In this document: positions 22,407-33,877 of the stretch, piece by piece
Position numbering within the stretch: the stretch's first letter is position 1
How the letters are laid out: every line of letters starts with the position of its first letter
NCBI GenBank assembly: GCA_902806575.1
Contig: CADCXD010000001.1
Coordinates: 1,798,001-1,862,000 of the forward strand
Reading direction: 5' to 3'
DNA from: Jackrogersella multiformis
Lineage: Eukaryota > Ascomycota > Sordariomycetes > Xylariales > Hypoxylaceae
DNA: 64,000 nt
The notes under the pieces: generated by a model
Database searches by the model: none
The model's input: the letters and a program-made list of their open reading frames with translations, nothing else
What the model was told of the DNA's origin: nothing
Position numbers and translations under genes: made by a program

Positions 22407-25244
22407 TCAAGAGCTACCGCCGTACCTGTTTTCTTTGACCCATGCGGCAACGTCATCGCGGTCACGTTCCAGCCATGCGATCTTGCTACGGATGGCATCC
22501 TTGCTTTGTGCGAGAGGCTGGGCAAATGCCTTGGTGTCGATGTCCTTAAAGAACTCCTCGACCTTCTGGAGTTGCTCCGGCTTCGCGAAGCTGGATATGC
22601 AGATGGTAACCATCGAGCCTAGGATCGGCGGGTTCCCGCTAAGTCGCTTGTAGATCTCCGGCCATTTCTCGGTCATCCAGCTCCACAACGCGTCGATACC
22701 TTCGGCGTGGCTCCTCAGACCGCTGGCGGGGAGGTACATATCTTGGCTCTTGACCTCGCCGCCGAGAACGAGACCTAGCGTTCTCTCGATGAGGGCCGGC
22801 TCTTTTGACCGACCGATACATCGTAGGGCTGTATTACGTTCGTCGCTGTTGGTGGATTTACGGAAGAAGTTGAGAACTGCCTCGTACTAGAAGCCGTATT
22901 AGTAATGATTTCGATAGGCTTTCGATTTATTACTTACCTCATCCTTTCCGCCATACTTCAGAGCCATGCTGAAGACGCTGCCACGGATGTTCGGGTGGAT
23001 AGCGGACTTGTCGCCACCCATGTACTTGTTAAACATTTCCTTAGACGCGGTAATGATTGTCTGGTCGCCGGCCATACCAGCTGCGCCAAACAACATGGCC
23101 TTAAATTGCTGCTCAACGTGACCATCCTTGTCCGAGAAGGTCCATCCTAACTTATGAGCTCTCTCGCTGATAAGCTCCTTGACAAAGGCTTCGAGGCCAT
23201 CCTTGACGGCCGTGTCCTCGAATACCCATGCTGACTGAACGGTTGCAACCCTGGCGATGATCTCGCTCCATACGACGAATGATTGTTCTGTGTCGAAACC
23301 TTTCAGTAAGTTCAGAACGCCAGAGGTTTTCTGATAACCAGATACGGCAAGAGCGCCGGCATCGGCGATCATGCCAGCACGATCCTCAACTGTAAGCAAC
23401 CCATCCTTGGCGGACTGGCCTAGCTTCGTGAGGCGTTCCGGCGTGTAACATGTTCTGTAAATGCTGGTGTGGTTCGCATTCAACTTGTAAAAGTCCAGGT
23501 CCTTAACCTTGAACACATCTTCCCTCTTCGTCAACGTTAGAGATTCGGCTATGCCGTCCTTCGATCGAAGACCCAAAAAGACAGGGTATAGCACTTGGTC
23601 CTCTTCGGGCTTCGTGTCACCGGTTCGTAAGAATCGGTTCTGCTTGACGCTAATTGAGCTGTCCTTCTCATTTTCCGTGACTTGGACTACGGGAAAGCCA
23701 ACGTTCTTGGTCCATATCGACATGATCTCCTTGACAGGCTTGCCACTTGCCTCTTCAAGGGCTGCCCACAAATCCTCTGTCTGCGTATTACCGTAGGCAT
23801 GCTTCTTGATGTATTTTCGGACACCTTCCAAAAAGACATCCTCGCCGAGGTACGTGGAGATCATACGAAGGACGCAAGAGCCCTTGGAGTAGGAAATGGC
23901 ATCGAAAATTTGGTCAACCTCACTGGCGCGCTTGACCGGTACCTCGATAGGATGACTGCTCCTTAGTGAATCCAGTCCTAGAGCACTTTGGAGGTTGTCG
24001 GTAACGTAGTTCTCCCAGACCTTCCATTCTGGGTAAAAGTAGTTGCAGCCTAAGTAGATTATAACTGTCAGCCGGCCGTTCTTTGAAGCCGCAATGAAAT
24101 AGGAAACTCACTTAGCCAACTCATCAGAGTCGCGAAGCCTTCGTTAAGCCATAGGCCTTCCCACCAGTCCATGGTCACCAAGTTGCCAAACCATTGGTGC
24201 GCCAATTCGTGCTGTACTACTTCGGCCACACGTTCTTTCATGGCTGCACCGCTAGCCTTCTCGTCTAGCATAAGATCAACGACGCGGTAAGTGATCAAAC
24301 CCCAGTTTTCCATAGCCCCCGCCGCAAAATCCGGGATGGCAACCATGTCCATCTTGGGCAGCGGGAATTCGGCTCCGAAGATTTTCTCGTAGTATTCCAA
24401 AGTTCGAGCCGCTAGATCGAGCGAGAAGTGACCATGTTCGATGTCCGAACTAGGGGGGGCATACACTCTAATCGGGACACGGAATTTCTTCGTCTCAATA
24501 TAGTTGAGTTCACCAATGATAAAGGCCACAAGGTAAGTCGACATCAGGGGAGTCGTGTTAAACTTGACAACCTTTTTGTCAGATCCACTCATCTCCGAGT
24601 GCACCTCTGACTCGGATGCAACATCCATATTGCTTAGACAAGTTAGGTGCTTGTCCGCGATAAGAGTGATGGTGAACTTCGCCTTGTGCATAGGCTCGTC
24701 GAAACAGGGGAAAGCTCGGCGGCAGTCGTTGGCCTCCATCTGCGTCGTAGCAAGAATACCTTCAGAGCCATCAGGCTTCTTGTAGGTAGAGCGATAGAAC
24801 CCAGCCATCGAGTCGTTGAGCTGGCCGGTGAACTTGATCTCCAGCTGGGTCTTCCCCTTCGGAATGGCATCCTTAAGCTCGATCTGGGAGATTTGCTTGG
24901 TCTGATCGTACGTGATCGCGGAGGAAGAGCTGACATGACATGTTAGAACAGAGCACGTGTTAGCTATATAACGCGGCACAAACTAACCTAACAATGGTGT
25001 CCCCAGACTTGATATGGGCACTGTGGATATCAAGCTCGATGGTGTGAAGGGAGATGGACTTGGTCTCATCTTGCACATCGAAATCGATAAGCACCTTTCC
25101 CTCGAAGGTGAACTTCTCAAAGTTGGGCTCCAGAGTCACATCATAATGTCTCGGGATGACGTTAGTCGGGAGGAGCTCACGACCCTGGGTAGGGTCCGGT
25201 GTGGCCCCTCCAGTATGATCAATGTCTCCAGCAAGCCTACACAT
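22407..25244 (-). CDS. ape2: M1 family zinc aminopeptidase (Ape2/Aap1 group)
   Basis: Zinc metallo-aminopeptidase releasing N-terminal residues from peptides. Four exons: 25244-24988, 24929-24112, 24049-22938 and 22886-22407, with introns of 58, 62 and 51 nt. All phases agree and give 888 residues from the ATG at 25244 (MCRLAGDIDH). The N-terminal beta domain contains GRELLPTNVIPRHYDVTLEP. The exopeptidase motif GAMENWG is at 290-296. The zinc site is HELAHQ with His326 and His330, catalytic Glu327, and third ligand Glu349 in LWLNEGFATL. The C-terminal ERAP1-like helical domain fills the last about 350 residues and ends WVKENRYGGSS. The length fits the puromycin-sensitive aminopeptidase family. 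An in-frame upstream stretch with an additional candidate exon could give a mitochondrial isoform (separate entry). The prp28 gene lies upstream. Confidence 0.95.
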
Positions 25245-25641
25245 GTTTTGTCTTCGGTACGAACAATGTCGAACGTGGGGTTTCGAGAGAGTAGTAGTCC
25301 TAGCCTTGTCAAAGGTAGAGGTTCGTGAGACCGAGGTGAGTAAGGAGTGAGAGGAGTGATTCGTAAGGCGCGATCTAAAGTTCAGCTTCGGGATTAGTCT
25401 AAGAGCCTAATTGGGTTGGAAGCACAAGTCAATTGGGTCAGGAATACCCGTAAGAAGGTGGAGATGTTAAGGCAACACTGCTCCAGATGTGATTCTGTCT
25501 CCACAGAGATGCGGTTGGAGGGCGAGTGAGAGGTCTTGAACGGACTCGGGCTCGTGTAAATGTTGAGATTGAGGTTGTGGCTGAGGTTGAGGCTCGAGGG
25601 ATGGACTCGACACGGTAAGCGGCGCGCAAAGACATGTGCAT
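25245..25641 (-). other. candidate alternative first exon of ape2 encoding a mitochondrial presequence
   Basis: The frame of the aminopeptidase stays open upstream of its ATG for about 50 codons. That stretch is Arg/Ser/Thr-rich and nearly lacks acidic residues (for example FRSRLTNHSSHSLL, SVSRTSTF), but has no ATG. An ATG at 25641 opens MHMSLRAAYRV, another Arg/Ser/Thr-rich stretch. A GTATTC donor at 25447 and a CTTAG acceptor ending at 25399 would remove a 49-nt intron and join the two in frame, adding 116 residues. Yeast Ape2 is described as having a mitochondrial form, so dual targeting is plausible. This is inference; the region may simply be 5' UTR. Confidence 0.45.
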
Positions 25642-27000
25642 ATAAGAGAGGAAGAGAAGGTGTGATATAATACAATCGCCATATAATACAGAGAATTAGT
25701 GTATGTACGTATGTACGTATGTACGTTATGTACTAGGTAGTAACTCGGGAACTTTCACATGCGGTAATGCGGTAATGCGTAATGCGGTATTACGATAGAG
25801 GGGTATCGAAGCTACCCGGGAAATACCTATGTGTGTACAAAGGCACAGGGCAGAAGGCAGAGGGGAATATTCGTAAAGAGGGGCAACGGGTGAGAATCCC
25901 TATTCATACATTGTACATTGTTCAAGTCAAGATAGACGGCGACATATTAAGGCTTGAATTTTACCAGGCTAAACAGTTCTAAGGTTGTGTGTGTTAAGCC
26001 CTCAACTCGGCCATCAGGGTTCACGAAGATGTGCATACGGACATGGATATTTTTGATGCGAAAGTGGGAAAAAAGGAAGAAGGAAAAAATGTTGATCGAT
26101 AAAAAAATAACGCCACGGAGGGTAGGCGGTGTAGCGGAAGGTTGCAGGGATGGTCCCATAAAATACAACATCCCACATTATACGGTAGGTACCGGTAACA
26201 CTACGCTACTATATATTAGGTACTAGTGAACGTATACTAGGTACCTAGGTATGTATGATAGACTCTATATAACTCTATGTATCCTGTAGACTCTATACAG
26301 GTATGCACCTACCAACTGCAGCAACCAAGACATCCATGGTTATCGACCGCGCTGCTGGCGGCCGTCTCTCCCGAAATCGCAACTTTTATGTATGCAGGGT
26401 CGCATCTCAGCCTGGGCCTAGGATTCTAGAACGTAGATCTCATCTCGATATAAGCGAATCGAAGCACAATAAATATAGAAGACCCCCTCCATTCGCTTAG
26501 GTACTACACGTTAATAGGTACAATATCTACATACCTAGGTACCTACCTGGTAGGTATACTCGGGCCAAGTTCGCCATTGATACGTCTGCTGTCGCGTGAC
26601 TCGAGAGTCCAATGTCAATGTCGATGTGGATGGAATTTACGGATATAACCATTAATATATTTTTATCTACCTGGGAGATAAGAATGCCATTCTAGAATCC
26701 GATATTGCCCAGTGCTGCGTAATATATTGAAAACACCGACTTTTCTTGTCTCCCGTTTGTTGAGTCGGCCAACGAGCAGCATGTAGGTACGGGAGGTAAC
26801 ATAAACGGAGACTTGGCTCTACTTAACAGTATACCAACTTATAGTATCAAGCAAGTTAGCCCATTATACCATTTGAAAATTAATACGCTGCCTGAGTGGA
26901 TATTCAGACTACACAAAAAGGTGATTGGCTATTAAGACATCCAAGCTGGTAGGTATATTCACTCTCACGATAAGCTGCCTAGATACGTATTGGTTAAGCT
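25642..27000. other. intergenic region with short tandem repeats and ACCTAGGT copies
   Basis: 1.36 kb between the aminopeptidase upstream exon and the prp28 stop. A GTATGTAC tandem repeat lies at about 25701-25726 and a gcggtaat repeat near 25.77 kb. ACCTAGGT occurs at 26243-26250 and near 26.54 kb with TACC flanks. No gene is recognised. Confidence 0.5.
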
Positions 27001-29280
27001 CTAGTCCCACGAACCCCCCTTGCCGCCAAACCCCTTCTCCTCGAGCTTCTTGGGGCCCTTCGTTGGTTTTTGCTGTGCGGCTTCGTGCCGACGTAGTTCT
27101 TCTGGCACTCTAGAAATCGAGCTCTTGGAGAGCATCTGCCGTAGGTCGTACATGGAGTCCGAGTCCTCGTTGCCCAAGAAGGTGATGGCGACACCGCTCT
27201 TGCCGGCACGACCCGTGCGACCGATACGATGTGTGTAGCTCTCGATGGAGGTGGCCATGTTGAAGTTGACGACGAGGGACACATCCTGGACATCGATACC
27301 ACGACCAGCCAGATCTGTCGCCACCAATACGTCTGTCGTCCCGCCGCGCACCGAGGCCAGGGCCTGTTCTCGCTGCTCTTGGGTCTTGCTTCCGTGAAGG
27401 GTGACGGCCGAGAAGCCCATGTGCTTGATCTCTCGAGCCACGGCATCGCAGTTGCGTTTGATATTGACGAAGACGATAATAGGCGGTGCAAATTCGTTGG
27501 ATGATAGGATCTCCTGTAAGCGCTTCTTGCGACGATCCTCTCCGGGGATGAATTCTACTCGTTGCTCGACTGTTTCCACCGCTTCTCCAACATTTCCGAT
27601 AGTCACTGTGGCAGGGCGACGTAGATATTTCTTGGCGATCTTCTCGACAGCTGTAGGCATAGTAGCGGTGTACATCATGGTTTGTCGATATCGATCTTTG
27701 CCTCCTAGGTGGCTACTCATTAGCTGCGCATCTTCAGCAGCTTCGGTATCTGGCTTTTCGTTGGTGACAGGCAGCGCATCCAAAATTTTATTCACGGGCT
27801 CTTCGAAACCCATATCGATCATACGATCTGCTTCATCCATGATGATGTAACAGCACTGGGACAGTACTAGCAGACGTCGTTCGATACAGTCGACCAAACG
27901 ACCAGGTGTGGCGACGATAATCTCAGCGCCATTTCTCAAGGCGAATGCTTGCTCTTCGAGCGAATGCCCACCGACAATACTGACAACCGTAAAGCCGAGT
28001 GGGCCCGCAAACTTCCTTGCCTCGGACTCGATCTGCTGGACCAACTCTCGAGTTGGGGCGATGATCAGTGAGTACGGACCGTCATTCTTGGTGAGCTCAG
28101 TCAATGGCGGCAATTCCGAGATGTATACCAATAGAGGCAGTAAGAAAGCAGCCGTCTTTCCTGAACCAGTAACGGCAACACCGATCAAGTCTCTTGCTTG
28201 TAGAGCAATCGGAATAGCTGCGCGTTGAACCGGAGTTGGCTCGTCGTAGCCAACCTTACTAACGATATCGAGTAGACGTCGAGGCAGACCTGATTCCTGC
28301 CAGCTTCGCATCGGATTTGGAATAAGCCCGCCCTTTGTTGCGATACCGAAGTCTTCCTTGAATATACGCCAGTCTCGTTCGCGCATATCCTCAAGCTTCT
28401 TCTCCGACCAATGCTTTCCTAGCCCGTTACGGTTGGCTCTCACTTTTGCCTTTTGCATCATGTCTAGCAGTTCTTGCGCTCGTCGTGCTCCGTTCTCAGG
28501 ATCGCGCTCGATAAGAGACCTGGCATACTTCCTGGCGTTTTCCTCCGTCATATCGTCACCAAATCCAGCTAGCCTTCCTCTTCCAAAGAAGGTCGGTTCG
28601 GCCCTCTCTGCGTAGATGGGGTTATGATCTTGGGTCGTGTCCTCTTCCGCATCCCATTCAAAGTTGAATTTCTTCTCTGTAGTTCTTCTGCGCTTCTTCT
28701 TGGCTGAGAATGTCGACTGGTTCATTTCGGGTCCCATGTATCGTGCTCGTATCAAGGCAGCTTCTGTCTCCTCTGGCGCCGGCCGTTTTTCTCCTGCTGG
28801 CCCTTTCTTTCCGCCCCTTGACTTTCCTCCCCGCCCATCACCATTTTCGTGGTCGTTGGTATCGCGTCTGTCATGACCAGTCTGGCGCATAGCTCTGGGC
28901 CCCGTTGGAACAGCTGGGGCACGGGCATGGGCATGATCTCTGTCGCGACGGTCGCCATACCGTCTATCGGGTTCCGGCAAGCCTGTAGGTCTGCTACTGC
29001 TATATTTACTTCGTGCTTCTTCTTGGGCTTTTCGCCTTTGCCGCTGTTCTTCCTCTTTTTGCTTCTCTGCTGCTAAGCGCTCACGCTCGGCCTTCGGGAC
29101 GAATTTTGGTTTGGCGGCGGCCTCGTTTGCCTCTTTCTTCTTGCGCAAGATCTCTTCGATGTCTAGAGGCTCTTTCCGCCTGCTTGCCTCGCTATTTGCT
29201 CCATTTGATCCATCCTTTTCATTGTCACCGTTCGTTCCGGTTGAATGCGCCAGTGACCCGGTTCGCGGTTGCATCCCCAT
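27001..29280 (-). CDS. prp28: pre-mRNA-splicing DEAD-box RNA helicase Prp28 (DDX23)
   Basis: ATP-dependent helicase that displaces U1 snRNP from the 5' splice site so U6 can bind, during spliceosome activation. Single exon, 759 residues, ATG at 29280. The N-terminal 300 residues are charged (RKEPLDIEEILRKKKEANEA, an RD/RS-like segment, then KKRRRTTEKKFNFEWDAEED), which is characteristic of Prp28 rather than other DEAD-box proteins. The helicase core shows the Q motif region (PTPVQRAAIPIAL, 349-360), Walker A VTGSGKT (370-376), PTRELVQQIE (409-418), IVGGHS, ATPGRL (457-462), the DEAD box MDEADR (481-486), motif III as TAT (538-540), and near the C-terminus TDLAGRGIDV and HRIGRTGRAG. Its divergent neighbour is the mitoribosomal gene, 600 bp away. 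Confidence 0.96.
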   Translation of the reverse strand: MGMQPRTGSLAHSTGTNGDNEKDGSNGANSEASRRKEPLDIEEILRKKKEANEAAAKPKFVPKAERERLAAEKQKEEEQRQRRKAQEEARSKYSSSRPTGLPEPDRRYGDRRDRDHAHARAPAVPTGPRAMRQTGHDRRDTNDHENGDGRGGKSRGGKKGPAGEKRPAPEETEAALIRARYMGPEMNQSTFSAKKKRRRTTEKKFNFEWDAEEDTTQDHNPIYAERAEPTFFGRGRLAGFGDDMTEENARKYARSLIERDPENGARRAQELLDMMQKAKVRANRNGLGKHWSEKKLEDMRERDWRIFKEDFGIATKGGLIPNPMRSWQESGLPRRLLDIVSKVGYDEPTPVQRAAIPIALQARDLIGVAVTGSGKTAAFLLPLLVYISELPPLTELTKNDGPYSLIIAPTRELVQQIESEARKFAGPLGFTVVSIVGGHSLEEQAFALRNGAEIIVATPGRLVDCIERRLLVLSQCCYIIMDEADRMIDMGFEEPVNKILDALPVTNEKPDTEAAEDAQLMSSHLGGKDRYRQTMMYTATMPTAVEKIAKKYLRRPATVTIGNVGEAVETVEQRVEFIPGEDRRKKRLQEILSSNEFAPPIIVFVNIKRNCDAVAREIKHMGFSAVTLHGSKTQEQREQALASVRGGTTDVLVATDLAGRGIDVQDVSLVVNFNMATSIESYTHRIGRTGRAGKSGVAITFLGNEDSDSMYDLRQMLSKSSISRVPEELRRHEAAQQKPTKGPKKLEEKGFGGKGGSWD

Positions 29281-29880
29281 GATCGAGATGTGTTGATGTA
29301 GATATGTCTTTGCAAGACTGGTCGATTCTTTCGATTCGTTTTCAACTTCGGTTTCGGGAATAGACGATGAATTAGGATATTATTGAGATTTTTTTGAATC
29401 AAAGGTAATATGTTATTCACCCCAGAAATTCGGCTGTATTGGTTCAAGTACAATAAAAAGGTGAAGTTGCTTTAGTTTCCGTTCGATCGAAATCGATCGC
29501 AGGTTTGAAGGATAAAGGTAAAGATAAAGCTTAGAGAATCGGCATGTCGGGATACGGCCAGACGGCTTAGAAGAACCGCTCAGGCCGCTAATAAGTGACA
29601 TAGGTACATATTTAAGAGCGCTAGAGCCAATCGGAGAATTTAGCTACAGGGAAGAGGGTCACTGCCAGGTGCCGATTGCCATTCACAACCAAAAATTTAG
29701 TTTTCATAACTTATCTGCACTAGATATAGATTTATCTGCACTAAATATAGATGTAAAGCTCTACACTTTTGCGATTCCTATTCCTTGCACCTCACGAGCA
29801 CGACATTCTTTTCAACTACCTAGGTACTAATCTCAACCCAATCGCAATAGCATTGAGTCATAATCCTATGCAACTAGGTC
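29281..29880. promoter_or_regulatory. bidirectional promoter region prp28 / mrpL25
   Basis: 600 bp between two divergent ATGs. An ACCTAGGT copy sits at 29818-29825, 55 bp before the mitoribosomal ATG. A duplicated ctagatatagatttatctgcact-like unit occurs near 29.72-29.75 kb. Regulatory role is inferred from position. Confidence 0.45.
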
Positions 29881-30513
29881 ATGGCGACCAACACAAAATA
29901 TATCGAGCTCGCAAAGCAACTGCACCCTCGACTGCAGCGTTTCTTCGCCAAGTACCCTCCGTTCCAGCTCCTCCCGACCTCGACGAGAACGAACACCATC
30001 AAAGACGGCGCAACCGCGAACCCCTTCCTGCCGCACAAGCATCCGGAGACTGAGAAGTGGCACAACCCGGAATTCTCCCTGAGGCGGCAGGCAGAGCTCG
30101 TGAAGCTGGCGAGGGAGCAGGGAGTGGAGGAGCTACTACCATTCACATCTAAGGGCACCGAGGAGCGGATACGGACTAGAGTCGAGCACGGTCTGAGGGT
30201 TCGCGGTACGGGTGTTGGGCAGTCTGTCAAGGGTCACTTGCACGAGAGAATGCTGGCTACCAAGTATGTCATAGCCTCTACTCTTTATATTCTTCCTACC
30301 GGCGATCTGCCTGCTAGGAGACGCTTCCCCTCCACTATTTCAATGCTAACACACAGGGTAGGATGGAGAAGAGGAGAACAGCCATGTTGGGCATGCCGAG
30401 ACTTGTCAGGGAATGGCGGAAGGTAAGTCGTCTTGTTCTGTGGAAATCCCATGTTGCTGTACTGACAAAAGCCATAGATCGGGAAGAACAGATGGAACAA
30501 ATATCCGAAATAA
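29881..30513 (+). CDS. mrpL25: mitochondrial large-subunit ribosomal protein, MrpL25/mL59 family
   Basis: Component of the mitochondrial 54S ribosomal subunit in fungi. Three exons: 29881-30263, 30362-30422 and 30478-30513, with introns of 98 and 55 nt. The first intron has a TGCTAAC branch site and uses the TAG directly before GATGGAG; the nearer CACAG would put the rest out of frame. The product is 159 residues. Family-like text: MATNTKYIELAKQLHPRLQR, FFAKYPPFQLLPTSTRTNTI, NPFLPHKHPETEKWHNPEFS, SLRRQAELVKLAREQG, and the basic end KMEKRRTAMLGMPRLV, then REWRKIGKNRWNKYPK. The last exon is only 36 nt. It is divergent from prp28. Confidence 0.88.
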
Positions 30514-31141
30514 ATGATTATGTTATGATGATCTTATGGCACTGCATTACCAACGAAGAAAACTGTACAAACTTCATGTATTACTCTATACAAGAGCATC
30601 TGGGCCATACACCACGAAATCAAGGAACAAATACCGCCCTATCCTCCCCCCTATGCTTTGCTGATGCTTCTCGTTATTATTATTTTTCGATACGTGCGCT
30701 AGGTGCTTCTTACAGAAAGAACTCGACTTGAAAACAACCACGAGAGAATACAATAGTAAGTAGACTGATCTCTAGAAGCAGTTTTACATCTATCATATCT
30801 CGTCGAAGGTAATATTTCAACGGGTTTTAGAGAAAGAAAGAAAAAACCCAACGACAGCTTCTCCCATCATACATAGCTCACGTGACCTCGTGGCGCCGAT
30901 TAACTTTTTCCTCGGAACCGGTTTGCTATGAAGTCATATTGATATACCCACTTACAACGTATTGACGTACTCGCAACAAACCTGATATGTGTATATCCAT
31001 ATATCCATATAAAACCCTATATCCTCGCAGTTTTCGGACTTCCAAAACAATACAAAAAAACCTCATTTGGTTACACACCTACCTAGGTAAGGCTAGGTAC
31101 CTAGGTCAGTCGTAAGGCCCGACAGCCCAGAAGCAGTAGCC
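30514..31141. promoter_or_regulatory. intergenic, promoter side of dph4
   Basis: 628 bp, AT-leaning. Two ACCTAGGT copies at 31081-31088 and 31099-31106 lie only 36-61 bp upstream of the dph4 ATG, so they are probably in its leader or core promoter. No gene is seen. Confidence 0.45.
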
Positions 31142-31975
31142 ATGGCGCCTCCCCCTCCCCCGATCTCCAACACGTCGGCCGAGCCCACGCTCTACGACAT
31201 CCTCGCGCTGACCCCCAAGCACCTGGAGGGCCAGGCCGGCGCCGCCCAGCAGCAGAAGATCGTGAAGCAGGCCTACCGCCGCGCGCTGCTGCGCTACCAC
31301 CCCGACAAATCCGCCGCCGCCGCCGCCGCCGCCGGCGGGACCTCGGCTTCTTCGTCGAAGCTAAGCCCCCCGAAACAGCCATCCCACAGCCACCACCAGC
31401 CGCGCATAGTATACACCGTAGACCAGATCCAGCAAGCGTACGCGGTGCTCTCGGACCGCGCGCAGCGGACGGCCTACGACCGGGCTCTGCGCCAAGCCCA
31501 CCCCCCATCCTCCTCCGCTTCTGCCTCCGCCTCCTTCCAGACCGGCGTCGAGACCGTGGACCTGGACGACCTGTCCTTCGACTCGCGCACGGGGCTGTAC
31601 CACCGGGGCTGCCGGTGCGGCAACGCGCGCGGCTACGCCTTCGCCGAGGAGAACCTCGAGGAGTTCGAGGACGACGGCGTGCTCATGGTCGAGTGCCTCG
31701 ACTGCAGCCTCTGGATCCGCGTGCTGTTCGCCGCCGCCGAGGACGAGGACACCGACGAGGATTTAGCTAATACCACTACCGCCGCCGCTACCAGAGGAGG
31801 AGGGCGCGAGGAGACCGTAACCCTAGCAGAAGAAGGAGGGGGAGGAGGAGACGCCGTCACGATGGCGGGCGAGAGGCGCGGCACCGGCACCGGAAGGGGG
31901 TTCAGGTTCAACTGGAGCTTCAACTGGGGCCTCTCTCTGTCGGGGTCCGCGACGGCGGGGGCCTCGCGGCGGTAA
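31142..31975 (+). CDS. dph4: diphthamide biosynthesis protein 4 (J-domain plus CSL zinc finger)
   Basis: J-protein that supports the first steps of diphthamide formation on elongation factor 2; the CSL domain binds zinc or iron. Single exon, 277 residues, strongly GC-rich. The J domain begins at about residue 16 (PTLYDILALTP), carries the HPD motif at 53-55 in LLRYHPDKS, and ends with YAVLSDRAQRTAYDRALR (100-118). A poly-Ala and Ser/Pro/His insert (58-85) enlarges the J domain. The CSL part has the four metal ligands Cys157 and Cys159 (GCRCG) and Cys185 and Cys188 (ECLDC), with LDDLSFD before them. About 80 residues after the CSL domain are acidic, then Gly-rich (residues around 220-277, ending with FNWSFNWGLSLSGS). 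That tail is unusual for Dph4 and may be species-specific. Confidence 0.92.
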   Translation: MAPPPPPISNTSAEPTLYDILALTPKHLEGQAGAAQQQKIVKQAYRRALLRYHPDKSAAAAAAAGGTSASSSKLSPPKQPSHSHHQPRIVYTVDQIQQAYAVLSDRAQRTAYDRALRQAHPPSSSASASASFQTGVETVDLDDLSFDSRTGLYHRGCRCGNARGYAFAEENLEEFEDDGVLMVECLDCSLWIRVLFAAAEDEDTDEDLANTTTAAATRGGGREETVTLAEEGGGGGDAVTMAGERRGTGTGRGFRFNWSFNWGLSLSGSATAGASRR

Positions 31976-32839
31976 CATGCATGCTTTCCCCTTGTCTCTA
32001 CGCGAGGAAAGTCGTTGCTCGTCCCGTCGTCGCCTAATTCGGTAACCTCGCTCTCGCTTCCTACCCCTCCCCACAGGCGAGGCGCGTCACGTGGCCGGGG
32101 CGACTTACAGGCAAGTTGGTCGAGGGGGAATTGTTCTAGTAGCCAGGTATTAATAGGGGGGTTGATATACTGCTATTCTCGCGTGGTCATCTTGGTTGGG
32201 CATGATAAAGATGATAAAGTGTGGATTAAACACAAAGAAATACGTCAAATCATTTACGAACTAGGAGTTTAATGAATGGGATCCAGTATCGTCTATACGG
32301 TCAAGTTCTTATAAACATTTATATCAAGAACAATGTAGAATGTCACATGTGACGAAGTTAAATGTTATATGCCATGTTGTATCGTAATCTAGGCCAGCAA
32401 CTTCCATCTAAACTGGTCACTCCTGTAATCCGTGATCCTGTGATCTGTGATACTTTTAATGCTCCCTAGAATTTTGATTTCACCGTACGAAGAAGAGAAA
32501 GTCCCTCACTTTTGTCCATAATCATAACATTAATTACTTTTGCAGGCGCAGTAGAAAGTATGGGTTTATTGTCCAGACGAATTCGCATTAGAGTCTAAAG
32601 GGCAAGCAAAGACCTCCCAAAAGCTCTCGAGCCCTTTTTGCCTGTGGGGAAAAGAGAACCCTCCAAAGTCTTCGGCCAGTGCATTTGCCACATGAGGAAA
32701 AAAACAAATAAATGCAGAATCTCAAGGAAGTGGGTTCACAAGCACAAACACTCCGTAGACACCAGATTCCACCCTGCTCCACAGTCGACCCCTTGAACAT
32801 CTAGAGACTAGTAAGGGACGGATGCTTATTATTATCCGT
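31976..32839. other. convergent region between dph4 and the 14-3-3 gene
   Basis: 864 bp between opposing stop codons. It is AT-leaning with no supported gene and probably contains the two 3' UTRs. Confidence 0.45.

Positions 32840-33877
<1,038 letters not shown>

Noticed and set aside
31101..31508. 135-codon minus-strand Arg/Gly-rich frame opposite dph4
   Set aside because: Shadow of the GC-rich dph4 code; composition is not protein-like.
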